A DNA stretch of 64,000 bases from an uncultured Tateyamaria sp. (lineage in GTDB: Bacteria > Pseudomonadota > Alphaproteobacteria > Rhodobacterales > Rhodobacteraceae): positions 1,054,001 through 1,118,000 of the forward strand of contig NZ_CANNDO010000001.1 in assembly GCF_947503385.1 (NCBI RefSeq), written 5' to 3'. Below, piece after piece: positions 9,082 through 17,161 of this stretch (within the stretch, counting starts at the first letter, position 1; each line of letters starts with the position of its first letter). A program made the position numbers and the translations under genes. The notes beneath the pieces are model-generated. The model was not told the DNA's origin, made no database searches, and saw nothing but the letters and a program-made list of their open reading frames with translations.

Positions 9082-9936
9082 GTGCTGAAGAACAATACCT
9101 TGATTGGATGGTTGATGGCGCTGCCGATCATGGCGGTGCTTGTGTTCTTTTTGGTGCTGCCCATCGCAATGATCGTGGTGGTCAGCTTTTGGCAGGCGAC
9201 CGAGTTTTCGATCATCCCGGCCTTTGACTTTGAAAACTACCAGTTCCTCTTTGGGTCAAATGTCACCTACCGGGTGTTCCTGAACACTTTCAAATATGCC
9301 CTCATCACTTGGGCCTTTACGCTTGGTATCGGCTTTACCGTCGCTTATTTCCTCGCCTTCCATGTCCGCAGTCTGACATGGCAGGTTGTTTTGTTCCTGC
9401 TGTGCACAATCCCGTTCTGGACATCGAACATTATCCGGATGATCAGCTGGATCCCGTTTCTGGGCCGCAATGGCATCGCCAATTCCACGCTGATCTCGTG
9501 GGGTGTGATCGACGCACCGCTCGACTGGCTGCTGTTTTCGGACTTTGCCGTGATCCTCGCTTTTGTGCATCTTTACACGCTGTTCATGGTGGTTCCGATC
9601 TTCAACACGATGATGCGGATCGACAAGTCCCTGATCGAAGCGGCGCGGGACGCGGGCGCAACGGGTGCGCAAATCCTGTGGAATGTCATCATCCCGCTGA
9701 CCAAACCGGGGATGATGATTGGCACGATTTTTGTGGTGACGCTGGTGATGGGCGACTTTATCACCGTGCGCTTCATGTCCGGATCGCAATCGGCGAATGT
9801 CGGGCGGCTCATCTCGAACGATATCGCGCTGCTGGCGTATCCGTCCGCGTCAGCGACCGCTGTCGTGCTGCTGCTCACCGTGCTGATCGTCATTGGCATC
9901 CTGTTGCGGTTTGTCGACATCAGGAAGGAGCTGTAG
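9082..9936 (+). CDS. ABC transporter permease, PotB-like
   Basis: 284 residues from the GTG at 9082, which has GGAAAG eight bases upstream. An in-frame GTG at 9043 would add 13 residues but sits inside a strong hairpin. About six membrane helices are apparent, beginning with LIGWLMALPIMAVLVFFLVL. The EAA loop EAARDAGATGAQILWNVIIP, which contacts the ATPase, is clear. Conserved PotB features include the long periplasmic segment with FENYQFLF. It pairs with the next permease, whose gene follows after one base. Confidence 0.87.
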   Translation: MLKNNTLIGWLMALPIMAVLVFFLVLPIAMIVVVSFWQATEFSIIPAFDFENYQFLFGSNVTYRVFLNTFKYALITWAFTLGIGFTVAYFLAFHVRSLTWQVVLFLLCTIPFWTSNIIRMISWIPFLGRNGIANSTLISWGVIDAPLDWLLFSDFAVILAFVHLYTLFMVVPIFNTMMRIDKSLIEAARDAGATGAQILWNVIIPLTKPGMMIGTIFVVTLVMGDFITVRFMSGSQSANVGRLISNDIALLAYPSASATAVVLLLTVLIVIGILLRFVDIRKEL

Positions 9937-9937
9937 G

Positions 9938-10777
9938 ATGGAGCCGCGCCCCAAATCATTCTACGTGCTCGGCGCCTTTTTCGCGCTGTTCCTGCTGTTC
10001 CTGTACGGGCCGACGATCACCATCGCGATCCTGTCGTTTCAAGGGCCGGGCGGTGGGCTGACCTTTCCGATGCGCGGCACGTCGTTGCATTGGTTCCGCG
10101 ACCTGTTCGAACAACAGGCAGTGGGCGATATCTGGGGCAGCTTCCGCCGCAGCTTTGTGCTTGGGCTGATGGTCATGGTCACCACCGTGGTGCTGTCGGT
10201 CATGGGCGGGCTGGCCTTTCGCAAGCGGTTCAGGGGGGCGGGCGTGCTGTTTTACCTGATCATCACCGCGCTGGTGATCCCCTCCATCCTAATCTCGTTG
10301 GGCGTTGGGCTGATCTTTTCGCAATCGGGGCTGAACGTGCACTGGTCCACCTCCGGGTTTGGAGCGCAGCTGACATGGACATTGCCCTTTGGGCTATTGA
10401 TCATGTTCGCCGTCTTCAACCGGTTTGACAAAAGCTATGAGGAAGCGGCGCGCGATCTGGGTGCCACATCGTGGCAGACATTGCGCCATGTGGTGTTGCC
10501 CATCATCGGACCGTCCCTCATTGGCGTTGCGCTTTTCGGCTTTACCCTCAGTTACGATGAATTTGCCCGCACGCTGCTTACTGCGGGCAGTTACAACACG
10601 CTGCCGCTGGAAATTTTTGGCATGACGACAAATGTCACCACGCCGGTGCTTTATGCCCTTGGTACTTTGACAACTGTGTTTTCCCTGCTGATGATCGGCC
10701 TGTTCCTGTGCCTTGCGCTCTGGAGCGCGCGCCGCAAAGCGCGGGCCGGGACGGATGCGGGTAAGGGAATGCTATGA
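9938..10777 (+). CDS. ABC transporter permease, PotC-like
   Basis: 279 residues with an N-terminal membrane helix (FYVLGAFFALFLLFLYGPTI) and about five more, and the EAA loop EAARDLGATSWQTLRHVVLP. LSYDEFARTLL near the C-terminus is the typical PotC/PotI motif. The ATG at 9938 follows AAGGAG and lies one base after the PotB-like stop. The gene ends in an ATGA overlap with the racemase, so all are translated from one message. Confidence 0.87.
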   Translation: MEPRPKSFYVLGAFFALFLLFLYGPTITIAILSFQGPGGGLTFPMRGTSLHWFRDLFEQQAVGDIWGSFRRSFVLGLMVMVTTVVLSVMGGLAFRKRFRGAGVLFYLIITALVIPSILISLGVGLIFSQSGLNVHWSTSGFGAQLTWTLPFGLLIMFAVFNRFDKSYEEAARDLGATSWQTLRHVVLPIIGPSLIGVALFGFTLSYDEFARTLLTAGSYNTLPLEIFGMTTNVTTPVLYALGTLTTVFSLLMIGLFLCLALWSARRKARAGTDAGKGML

Positions 10778-11400
10778 TCGTTCTGATCAACCCCAACAGC
10801 ACCGTTTCGATGACCCAAGCGATGCTGCGTACCGCCCGGGAAACAGTGCCTCACGCGCAATTCGAAGGGTGGACGTCGCATGACGGCCCCCCTGCCATTC
10901 AGGGCAAGGCGGACGGCGAATTGGCCGAGGGGCCGCTGTTGGCGTTGGTCAGGGATGCCTCGGATCAGGGCGCATCGGCAGTCATCATCGGATGCTTTGA
11001 CGACACCGCGTTGGAGGCCGCGCGGGACATCGCCGATTGCCCCGTTATCGGGATCGGACAGGCGGCCTACCACCTTGCAGCCATAGCGGGTGGTCGGTTT
11101 TCCGTTGTGACCACGCTGGCGGTGTCGGTGCCGATCCTCGAGGCCAATGTGCGCGCTTACGGTCTGGGTGCCGGGCTGGCCAAAGTACGGGCCAGCGGTG
11201 TCCCGGTTCTCGCGCTGGAGCAGGACGCAACCGCCGCCACGGACCGAGTCATTAATGAGGTGCAAAAGGCCGCGCGCGAGGATGGCGTGCGGTCTGTCGT
11301 GCTGGGATGTGGCGGTATGGTCGATATCCGCATCGTATCACCGACTGTTCGCCTCATCGACGGTGTGCGCGCAGCGGCGAGCTTTGCCAGCCAGTTTTGA
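10774..11400 (+). CDS. Asp/Glu/hydantoin racemase family protein
   Basis: 208 residues, cofactor-independent racemase fold. The two catalytic cysteines are visible in duplicated settings: IIGCFDD (Cys74) and VLGCGGM (Cys179). The N-terminus IVLINPNST is the usual start of the HyuE/hydantoin racemase branch. Family reaction: racemisation of 5-substituted hydantoins or of amino acids via a carbanion. Its ATG overlaps the PotC-like stop, so it belongs to the transporter operon. No hydantoinase, carbamoylase or allantoin enzyme is in the window, so the real substrate remains open. Confidence 0.85.
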   Translation: MIVLINPNSTVSMTQAMLRTARETVPHAQFEGWTSHDGPPAIQGKADGELAEGPLLALVRDASDQGASAVIIGCFDDTALEAARDIADCPVIGIGQAAYHLAAIAGGRFSVVTTLAVSVPILEANVRAYGLGAGLAKVRASGVPVLALEQDATAATDRVINEVQKAAREDGVRSVVLGCGGMVDIRIVSPTVRLIDGVRAAASFASQF

Positions 11401-11431
11401 CCGCCGCGCGGTGGGGACCCGGACGCCCCAG

Positions 11432-13804
11432 CTAGGGTATGTAGTACATCACCCCAGCCCCCGGTCCCGATCCTTCGACGTTTTCACCGGGAGAACCGAC
11501 AATTAGAAAGGCCGAGTGTTCACCCGGATCGTGCCCACCGATCAGGGCAGCGCCGAACATATCCTGCGCCTCGTTTCGACCAGCCAACTGATCGAAATGG
11601 ATCGGTGCCGCAAGAAGCCCGTTCTGCGTGCCAAGCGCGGTATAGAACACGCCCGCATTTGGCCCCGAACCACGGTAATTTTCGCCCGGCGCTCCAATTG
11701 CGAGATCGTCAAAACTGTCGCCGTTCAAATCTGCACTGGTCAGGGCAAATCCAAACCGATCGCCGGATTCGTTTCGACCGATGGGCGCTTGGGTCAACAG
11801 GGTGGGGGCCGTCAAACCGGCCCCGAACGACCCGGCAAAGACGAACACCACGCCGGCGTCCGGCCCCGATCCGTCGAAATTTTCGCCCGGTGCCCCAACG
11901 GCGAGATCGGCGATACCGTCTGCGTTGAAATCCCCCGAGGCCAGCGCAAAGCCAAACGCATCGCCCGCCTCGTTGCGGCCAGCCGGAGCTTGTCCCAAGG
12001 TGCCGACACTGTTCAACCCACCCGCGCTTCCGTGGTAGATGACCACCGCGCCCGACGGAGCACTGCCCGACACCGCCCGCATCGGCGCCCCCACGGCCAG
12101 ATCGTCAAAACCGTCGCCGTTGAAATCCCCGGTTGCCAGCGCATGGCCGAACTGGTCCCCGGATGACACGCGGCCCGCGCCGTGCGGCAAAACATCAGGC
12201 AACGCCAGCCCGGTCGTGGTGCCATCATAAATGAATACGGATCCGGACCCTGACACCCGGCGCGTTGCGGAATCGCCCGGCGCGCCGATCGCAACATCCA
12301 TGAGACCGTCGCCATTGAAGTCGCCCGTTGCAATTGCGGAACCAAAGAGATCGCCGCTTTGACTGGCTTCGACGGGTTCCTGTTTCAGCACGACGGGCGT
12401 GCCAAACTCTGTGCCCGTGCCGGGAAACAGGAACACCACACCTGCATTGGGGCCAGAGCTTTGGTAGTCCTCGCCCGGTGCGCCCACGAGCAAATCAGTG
12501 TTTGCGCCGCCAATGACATCGGCACTTGCCAAGGCAGCACCAAACCGGTCGCCAGCCTCGTTCCGACCGGCCCCCGATTGCTCCAGATAGCCCGAGGGCT
12601 CAAACAGTGCCCCGCGTCGGCTGAACAGAAAAACAACACCGGCATCCGCACCTGACCCGCGGTAATCCTCGCCCGGCGCGCCCACCGCGACATCAAGGCT
12701 GTTGAACGATCCGCCGGTGTCGATGAACTCTCCTACCGCAAAGGCGGACCCCATTCGGTCGCCCGCCTCGTTCCGACCCGATCCGCGTTGGTCAAACCAT
12801 GCGGCGTCGTGGCGGCGGCCGAGCTTGTATTCGATCCATTCGCCCAGCCGGGGTGCAAACAGGCCACTGGAATCCGTGCCGCCAGGGCCAAACGTCACCA
12901 CGTAGGTCTCCGCCGTATTCTGGAGATCCCCGATGACATAGAGCTGATCATCCTCGGGATTGGTCCAATATAGCGGGCCACCGCTGTCACCTGGCGCAAC
13001 GGATCGCCGCGCGCTGGTTGTTGTGACGCAGATTTTGTTGGGAATGCAGCCACAGGTCCGCGTGCTGGCATTGCTGACGCGGCACGCCGCAGGCCATGGC
13101 GCGCTGTCGCGGTAGGTGGCGCCCGATGCGTTCAGCGTCATTCTGTAGCGTGGATAGACCGGCGTTATCTGTGGCCCGCCCGGCACTTGGGGCGGGACCG
13201 CAATCAACGAACCCCAGCCTGCGGTGCGAAAGTCCTGCTGCGACCAGTCGATATCCATGCCGCTTGCGTCCAACAGCGGTTTGGCAGGCACCGCATGGTC
13301 CGGGGATATCGGACCATCCAGCAGCAACAGCACCATGTCGGCATAGCCGGGTTTGGCAAAGTATCTGACGTTCTTGGTGTCGAGCCAATTGAGCGTGTCG
13401 TGTCCCACGTGGATTTGCATCCCGTCGGGCAACCGGTTGTAGGTGGGATACCATTTCTTGGGATGGATCCAGTCCGCCTGATCCGAGGACCGATACCTGT
13501 TCGCACCGGCAGGGCGTGGCGCGACGTTCTGCATGTCGAGGCAATGCCCTGCCGACAAAACGATGTTGGGCGCGATCAGCGTTCCGGTGCATCGGGCGGT
13601 GGTGCCGGTTGGGGTCGCAGCAGCGTCGGTATGTATGTACACGGTCGCGTTCTCGACCGGGGACCTGCCATCACGTGCGCCGCTGGTAATCGCGGCAGTG
13701 GCGCCGTCAACGTCGCTTTGGCTATGCGCGGGTGCAGTAAGAAAAGGGCTTATGCAAAGAAGGGCACACGCAAGCGTATGCCGTTTGGGCAAATAACACA
13801 TCAT
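11432..13804 (-). CDS. Secreted trypsin-like serine protease fused to seven FG-GAP repeats
   Basis: 790 residues. A signal peptide (res 1-28, cut after AHS) is followed by a chymotrypsin-fold protease with catalytic His87 (LSAGHC), Asp156 (YADMVLL) and Ser274 (GDSGGP) all present. Four cysteines around res 241-259 are probably disulphide-bonded. From about res 345 come seven FG-GAP/integrin-alpha repeats of ~63 residues, each with a GDxFGxAxxxGDFNGDGxxDLAVGAPGE pattern; the central ones keep the DxNxDG calcium loop, the first, second and last are degenerate. Seven repeats fit a closed beta-propeller. The ATG at 13804 follows GGAGAG. No C-terminal anchor is seen, so it is probably released or bound to the cell surface or matrix through the propeller. 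Confidence 0.85.
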   Translation of the reverse strand: MMCYLPKRHTLACALLCISPFLTAPAHSQSDVDGATAAITSGARDGRSPVENATVYIHTDAAATPTGTTARCTGTLIAPNIVLSAGHCLDMQNVAPRPAGANRYRSSDQADWIHPKKWYPTYNRLPDGMQIHVGHDTLNWLDTKNVRYFAKPGYADMVLLLLDGPISPDHAVPAKPLLDASGMDIDWSQQDFRTAGWGSLIAVPPQVPGGPQITPVYPRYRMTLNASGATYRDSAPWPAACRVSNASTRTCGCIPNKICVTTTSARRSVAPGDSGGPLYWTNPEDDQLYVIGDLQNTAETYVVTFGPGGTDSSGLFAPRLGEWIEYKLGRRHDAAWFDQRGSGRNEAGDRMGSAFAVGEFIDTGGSFNSLDVAVGAPGEDYRGSGADAGVVFLFSRRGALFEPSGYLEQSGAGRNEAGDRFGAALASADVIGGANTDLLVGAPGEDYQSSGPNAGVVFLFPGTGTEFGTPVVLKQEPVEASQSGDLFGSAIATGDFNGDGLMDVAIGAPGDSATRRVSGSGSVFIYDGTTTGLALPDVLPHGAGRVSSGDQFGHALATGDFNGDGFDDLAVGAPMRAVSGSAPSGAVVIYHGSAGGLNSVGTLGQAPAGRNEAGDAFGFALASGDFNADGIADLAVGAPGENFDGSGPDAGVVFVFAGSFGAGLTAPTLLTQAPIGRNESGDRFGFALTSADLNGDSFDDLAIGAPGENYRGSGPNAGVFYTALGTQNGLLAAPIHFDQLAGRNEAQDMFGAALIGGHDPGEHSAFLIVGSPGENVEGSGPGAGVMYYIP

Positions 13805-13993
13805 AATAACTCTCCAAAAATACTGGCGAGTGTAGCAATCTCCGGGCCGAATACCAAATTGCGGGGCCGCGACTGTCACGGCGCTGCGAAAATCCCGCGC
13901 TTTTGGGGTCATGCGATACGCCACATATTTGCGTCCAGTCGGGATGCACCGTGGCGTTGGCGGATCATCGATGCAGAGGCACCGCGCCCAACG

Positions 13994-14024
13994 AAAAAGG
14001 CCGCCCCAGTCGGAGCGGCCCTTT
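13994..14024 (-). terminator. Rho-independent terminator after rpmE
   Basis: On the minus strand GGGCCGCTCC-GACT-GGGGCGGCC forms a stem followed by TTTTTCG. It lies about 27 bases past the rpmE stop and closes the rplS-rpmE message. Confidence 0.75.
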
Positions 14025-14050
14025 CACCAAACGCGTATATGCCAGAGTGC

Positions 14051-14272
14051 TTAGAAGCCCAGGCCAGCGTATTTGTTCTTGAACTTGGACACGCGGCCAC
14101 CGGTGTCCATCAGACGGGCGCCGCCGCCGGTCCATGCGGGGTGCACCGACGGGTCGATGTCCAGCGCCAGCTGGTCGCCTTCCTTGCCCCATGTGGATTT
14201 CATCTGGACCACTGTGCCGTCCGTCATCTTGACGTCGATGATGTGGTAGTCGGGATGCGTATCGGCTTTCAT
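14051..14272 (-). CDS. rpmE: 50S ribosomal protein L31
   Basis: 73 residues, N-terminus [10 protein letters not shown] and C-terminus with KFKNKYAG, typical of the zinc-free L31 found in alphaproteobacteria: the CxxC residues of the zinc form are absent. It stabilises the link between the ribosomal subunits. The ATG overlaps the rplS stop by four bases, and a terminator follows. The trmD-rplS-rpmE order is common in this group. Confidence 0.95.
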   Translation of the reverse strand: MKADTHPDYHIIDVKMTDGTVVQMKSTWGKEGDQLALDIDPSVHPAWTGGGARLMDTGGRVSKFKNKYAGLGF

Positions 14273-14658
14273 GCCTCTGCTCCTTCGGACTTCTTGGGTT
14301 TGTAGTTGGTGACTTCCGCGATCCGGGCCGATTTGCCGCGGCGGGTGCGGAGGTAGTACAGTTTGGCGCGACGCACGCGACCGCGGCGGACCACGGTGAT
14401 GCTGTCGATGTTGGTCGAATAGAGAGGGAATACCCGCTCCACGCCTTCGCCAAAGGAAATCTTGCGAACCGTGAACGACCCGGCGATGCCGTGACCGTTG
14501 TTGCGTGCGATGCAGACACCTTCGTAATTCTGAACACGGGTGCGTGTGCCTTCGGTCACGCGAAAGCCGACACGAATGGTGTCACCGGCTTTGAAGTCGG
14601 GGATGTCTTTCCCCAGGGCGGCGATTTGCTCCGCCTCAAGCTGTGCGATCAGGTCCAT
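14269..14658 (-). CDS. rplS: 50S ribosomal protein L19
   Basis: 129 residues, slightly longer than E. coli L19 (115). The core [19 protein letters not shown]…[12 protein letters not shown]…[21 protein letters not shown]…[14 protein letters not shown] is unmistakable, with a short acidic tail (KKSEGAEA). It sits at the 30S-50S interface. It is separated from the upstream small membrane-protein gene by 267 bases, so it may have its own promoter, and is coupled to rpmE. Confidence 0.96.
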   Translation of the reverse strand: MDLIAQLEAEQIAALGKDIPDFKAGDTIRVGFRVTEGTRTRVQNYEGVCIARNNGHGIAGSFTVRKISFGEGVERVFPLYSTNIDSITVVRRGRVRRAKLYYLRTRRGKSARIAEVTNYKPKKSEGAEA

Positions 14659-14925
14659 TGACCATCACTCCTATGATGCTCGCGGTTTTGGTCCGCGAAG
14701 GTTTGTGCGTGTCCTCAGAGCTCTGCGTCTTCACCGGGTCCGCCATTGCGCCCGCCAGAGGTCAGGTCATCGTTCCTTGTCTTTGTCCGCCTTGCACCGA
14801 GATCACGTGCCGAAGAAGGCACCACAGCACAAAGGGCCGATACGGGCCGGGCCCGAGTCGGAATGGGCGGTGTATAGGGGGGCTGGGTGGCGTGATCAAG
14901 CGTCTTTGCGCCTGCAGATGATGCG

Positions 14926-15237
14926 CTAGCCCACCAGAAGGTTGTAGCCCACCACGCCGATGCCCAGAACGATGATCAGGGCAATGAAACGCTCCATCCC
15001 GATGGTGAAGTGAACGAACAGCTCAAAAACAACCTGAAGGGTCAAGTAGGCACTGAACAGCGCAACAAGCGCTGCAATCCAGCGAATACTGCCCCAGATA
15101 CCTTCCGTGGGCGGCGGAAAGCCGGTGCCGCCATAAACGAAAAGCAGGGTCGAAATCGCGCAGGTCCCACCAAAGATATACAGGCCGATCAGGGTGATTT
15201 TGCCATCTTCGGGGTCACGCTTTGGGAAAAGCCTCAC
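14926..15237 (-). CDS. Small three-helix membrane protein of unknown function
   Basis: 103 residues from a GTG that overlaps the trmD stop (GTGA), with AAGGAG five bases upstream. After a short polar N-terminus (RLFPKRDPEDGK) there are three hydrophobic segments, roughly res 14-36, 45-72 and 78-101. No catalytic motif is seen. A longer in-frame ORF to 15372 would run through the trmD C-terminus and is not credible. Its translational coupling to trmD suggests conserved co-expression, but I do not recognise the family. Confidence 0.75.
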   Translation of the reverse strand: MRLFPKRDPEDGKITLIGLYIFGGTCAISTLLFVYGGTGFPPPTEGIWGSIRWIAALVALFSAYLTLQVVFELFVHFTIGMERFIALIIVLGIGVVGYNLLVG

Positions 15238-16022
15238 GACGTCTCCTTGTACGCGGCCCACAGGTCGGGACGCCGCTTGCGAGTGAGCGCTTCGGATTGT
15301 GATTGCCGCCATTTCTTGACGTTGCCGTGGTGGCCGGACATGAGCACCTCCGGGATATCGCGCCCTTCCCACGTCGCGGGCCGCGTGTATTGAGGGTGTT
15401 CCAGCAAACCACTGGAATGGCTTTCGTCGACGGTGCTGTCCGCGTTGCCCAGCACGCCGGGCAACAGGCGCACAGTCGCGTCCAGCATGGCCTGCGCCGC
15501 GATCTCTCCGCCGGTCATCACAAAGTCGCCCAAGGAAACCTCGGTGATGTTCCAGTGTTCCAGCACGCGTTCGTCCACGCCTTCAAACCGACCGCAGAGC
15601 ATCGTGACACCATCGCAGCGGGCCAGATCACGCGCCATTTCCTGATCAAAGGGACGACCACGCGGCGACATATAAAGGATCGGCCAGCGGCCACGGGCGT
15701 AGGCCTGCGCCTCGGTGATAGCCGCGTGTACGACGTCCGGGCGCAGCACCATGCCCGCGCCGCCCCCCGCAGGGGTGTCATCAACATTGCGGTGCCTGCC
15801 CACACCATGGGTGCGCAGATCGTGTGTGTGCAGTTGCCATTTGCCGTCCTGCAAGGCCTTGCCGGTCAGCGACGCGCCCAGCACGCCGGGAAAGGTCTCT
15901 GGAAACAGGGTCACAATGCGTGCCTGCCAGACCCCGACCAGATCAGGCGCCTCGTCCATCAGGGATGCGGGCGTGCGCGTGGGGCGGATCGCCTTGCGGC
16001 CATGGGACTTGGGCTGGGTCAT
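15234..16022 (-). CDS. trmD: tRNA (guanine-37-N1)-methyltransferase
   Basis: 262 residues. The SPOUT trefoil-knot motifs are clear: YMSPRGRPF, LCGRFEGVDERVLE and SLGDFVMTGGE bind S-adenosylmethionine, and GGGAGMVLRPD is the N-terminal active-site loop. It methylates G37 next to the anticodon and prevents frameshifting. Compared with E. coli TrmD it has about 30 extra N-terminal residues before ARIVTLFPETF. Unlike the common rpsP-rimM-trmD order, it directly follows rodA, with which its start overlaps; rpsP and rimM are not in the window. Confidence 0.95.
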   Translation of the reverse strand: MTQPKSHGRKAIRPTRTPASLMDEAPDLVGVWQARIVTLFPETFPGVLGASLTGKALQDGKWQLHTHDLRTHGVGRHRNVDDTPAGGGAGMVLRPDVVHAAITEAQAYARGRWPILYMSPRGRPFDQEMARDLARCDGVTMLCGRFEGVDERVLEHWNITEVSLGDFVMTGGEIAAQAMLDATVRLLPGVLGNADSTVDESHSSGLLEHPQYTRPATWEGRDIPEVLMSGHHGNVKKWRQSQSEALTRKRRPDLWAAYKETS

Positions 16023-17161
16023 CAGCGCGGGCGGTGGACATGCGCGCTTTGCGTGAGGCCGAAGGCGAGCATGAGGACCAGCATAGCTGACCCGCCATAG
16101 CTCACCAGTGGCAGCGGCACGCCGACGACAGGGGCCAGCCCCATGACCATCGACATGTTCACGGCAAAGAACAAAAAGAAATTTAGCGCGATCCCAAGCG
16201 TCAGCAGCGACGAGAACCGGTCCTTGTTGGTCAAGGCTGAGACAACGCAGAACAGGATAATCAGCGCATACAGGAACAAAAGCGAAAACGCCCCGATAAA
16301 GCCGAACTCCTCGGCCAGCGTGGTAAAGATAAAGTCGGTGTGCTTTTCCGGCAGGAAGTTCAGGCGGCTCTGTGTGCCCTGCATGAACCCGCGCCCGGTC
16401 CAGCCGCCGGATCCCAAGGCGATCTTGGACTGCGTGATGTGGTAGCCCGCGCCCAGAGGATCCGAAGACGGGTCAAGAAACGTGTCGATGCGGCGATACT
16501 GGTAGTCTTGCAGCAACTGCCACGTCGTCCCGCGTGACTGGAACACCGCCGTGATGAGCCCGCCCACAGACGCGATGACAGCGGCGAAATAGGCCCAGTG
16601 GACACCGGCGAGAAACATCAGGCCCCCGCCCGCTGCCATCAGCAGGATGGACGTGCCAAGGTCGGGCTGGCGCAACACCAGAAAGGTGGGCAGCAGGATC
16701 AGCAGCACAGGCAACAGCACCCATTGCGGGCGCGACTTTTTGTGCTGCGGCAACCAGTCATAATAGGCGGCAAGGAACATCACCAACGTGACCTTCGTCA
16801 ATTCCGACGGTTGCAACCGCATAAAGCCCAGATCAATCCAGCGCTGCGCCCCCATCCCTACGGAGCCAAAGAATTCGACCCCGACAAGCAGCAGGATCGA
16901 CGCCCCATACGCCACGCCTGCAAGGTTGCGCCAGAACCAGATTGGTACAACTGCAACGAGGATCATCAGAACGAAACCCATGGCAAAACGCTTCATCTGC
17001 GGTTCGGCCCACGGGGTCATTGACCCCCCGGCCACCGAATACAGCATCAGGAACCCGACACCCGCGACGGCACTCAGCAACAGCGCCAGCGGCCAGTTCA
17101 GGTACAGGATCTTGCGCGGCCCGACAGGGACATATTTGGCGTTGTACTCAAGATAGCTCAT
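16022..17161 (-). CDS. rodA: Rod-shape peptidoglycan glycosyltransferase RodA
   Basis: 379-residue SEDS-family polymerase with about ten membrane helices. Family hallmarks are visible: AQRWIDLGFMRLQPSEL, VLRQPDLGTSILL (with the conserved Asp needed for polymerisation), LNFLPEKHTDFIF and GVPLPLVSYGGSAML. With PBP2, whose gene overlaps by four bases upstream, it inserts glycan strands during elongation under MreB guidance. Length and start are normal. Confidence 0.96.
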   Translation of the reverse strand: MSYLEYNAKYVPVGPRKILYLNWPLALLLSAVAGVGFLMLYSVAGGSMTPWAEPQMKRFAMGFVLMILVAVVPIWFWRNLAGVAYGASILLLVGVEFFGSVGMGAQRWIDLGFMRLQPSELTKVTLVMFLAAYYDWLPQHKKSRPQWVLLPVLLILLPTFLVLRQPDLGTSILLMAAGGGLMFLAGVHWAYFAAVIASVGGLITAVFQSRGTTWQLLQDYQYRRIDTFLDPSSDPLGAGYHITQSKIALGSGGWTGRGFMQGTQSRLNFLPEKHTDFIFTTLAEEFGFIGAFSLLFLYALIILFCVVSALTNKDRFSSLLTLGIALNFFLFFAVNMSMVMGLAPVVGVPLPLVSYGGSAMLVLMLAFGLTQSAHVHRPR

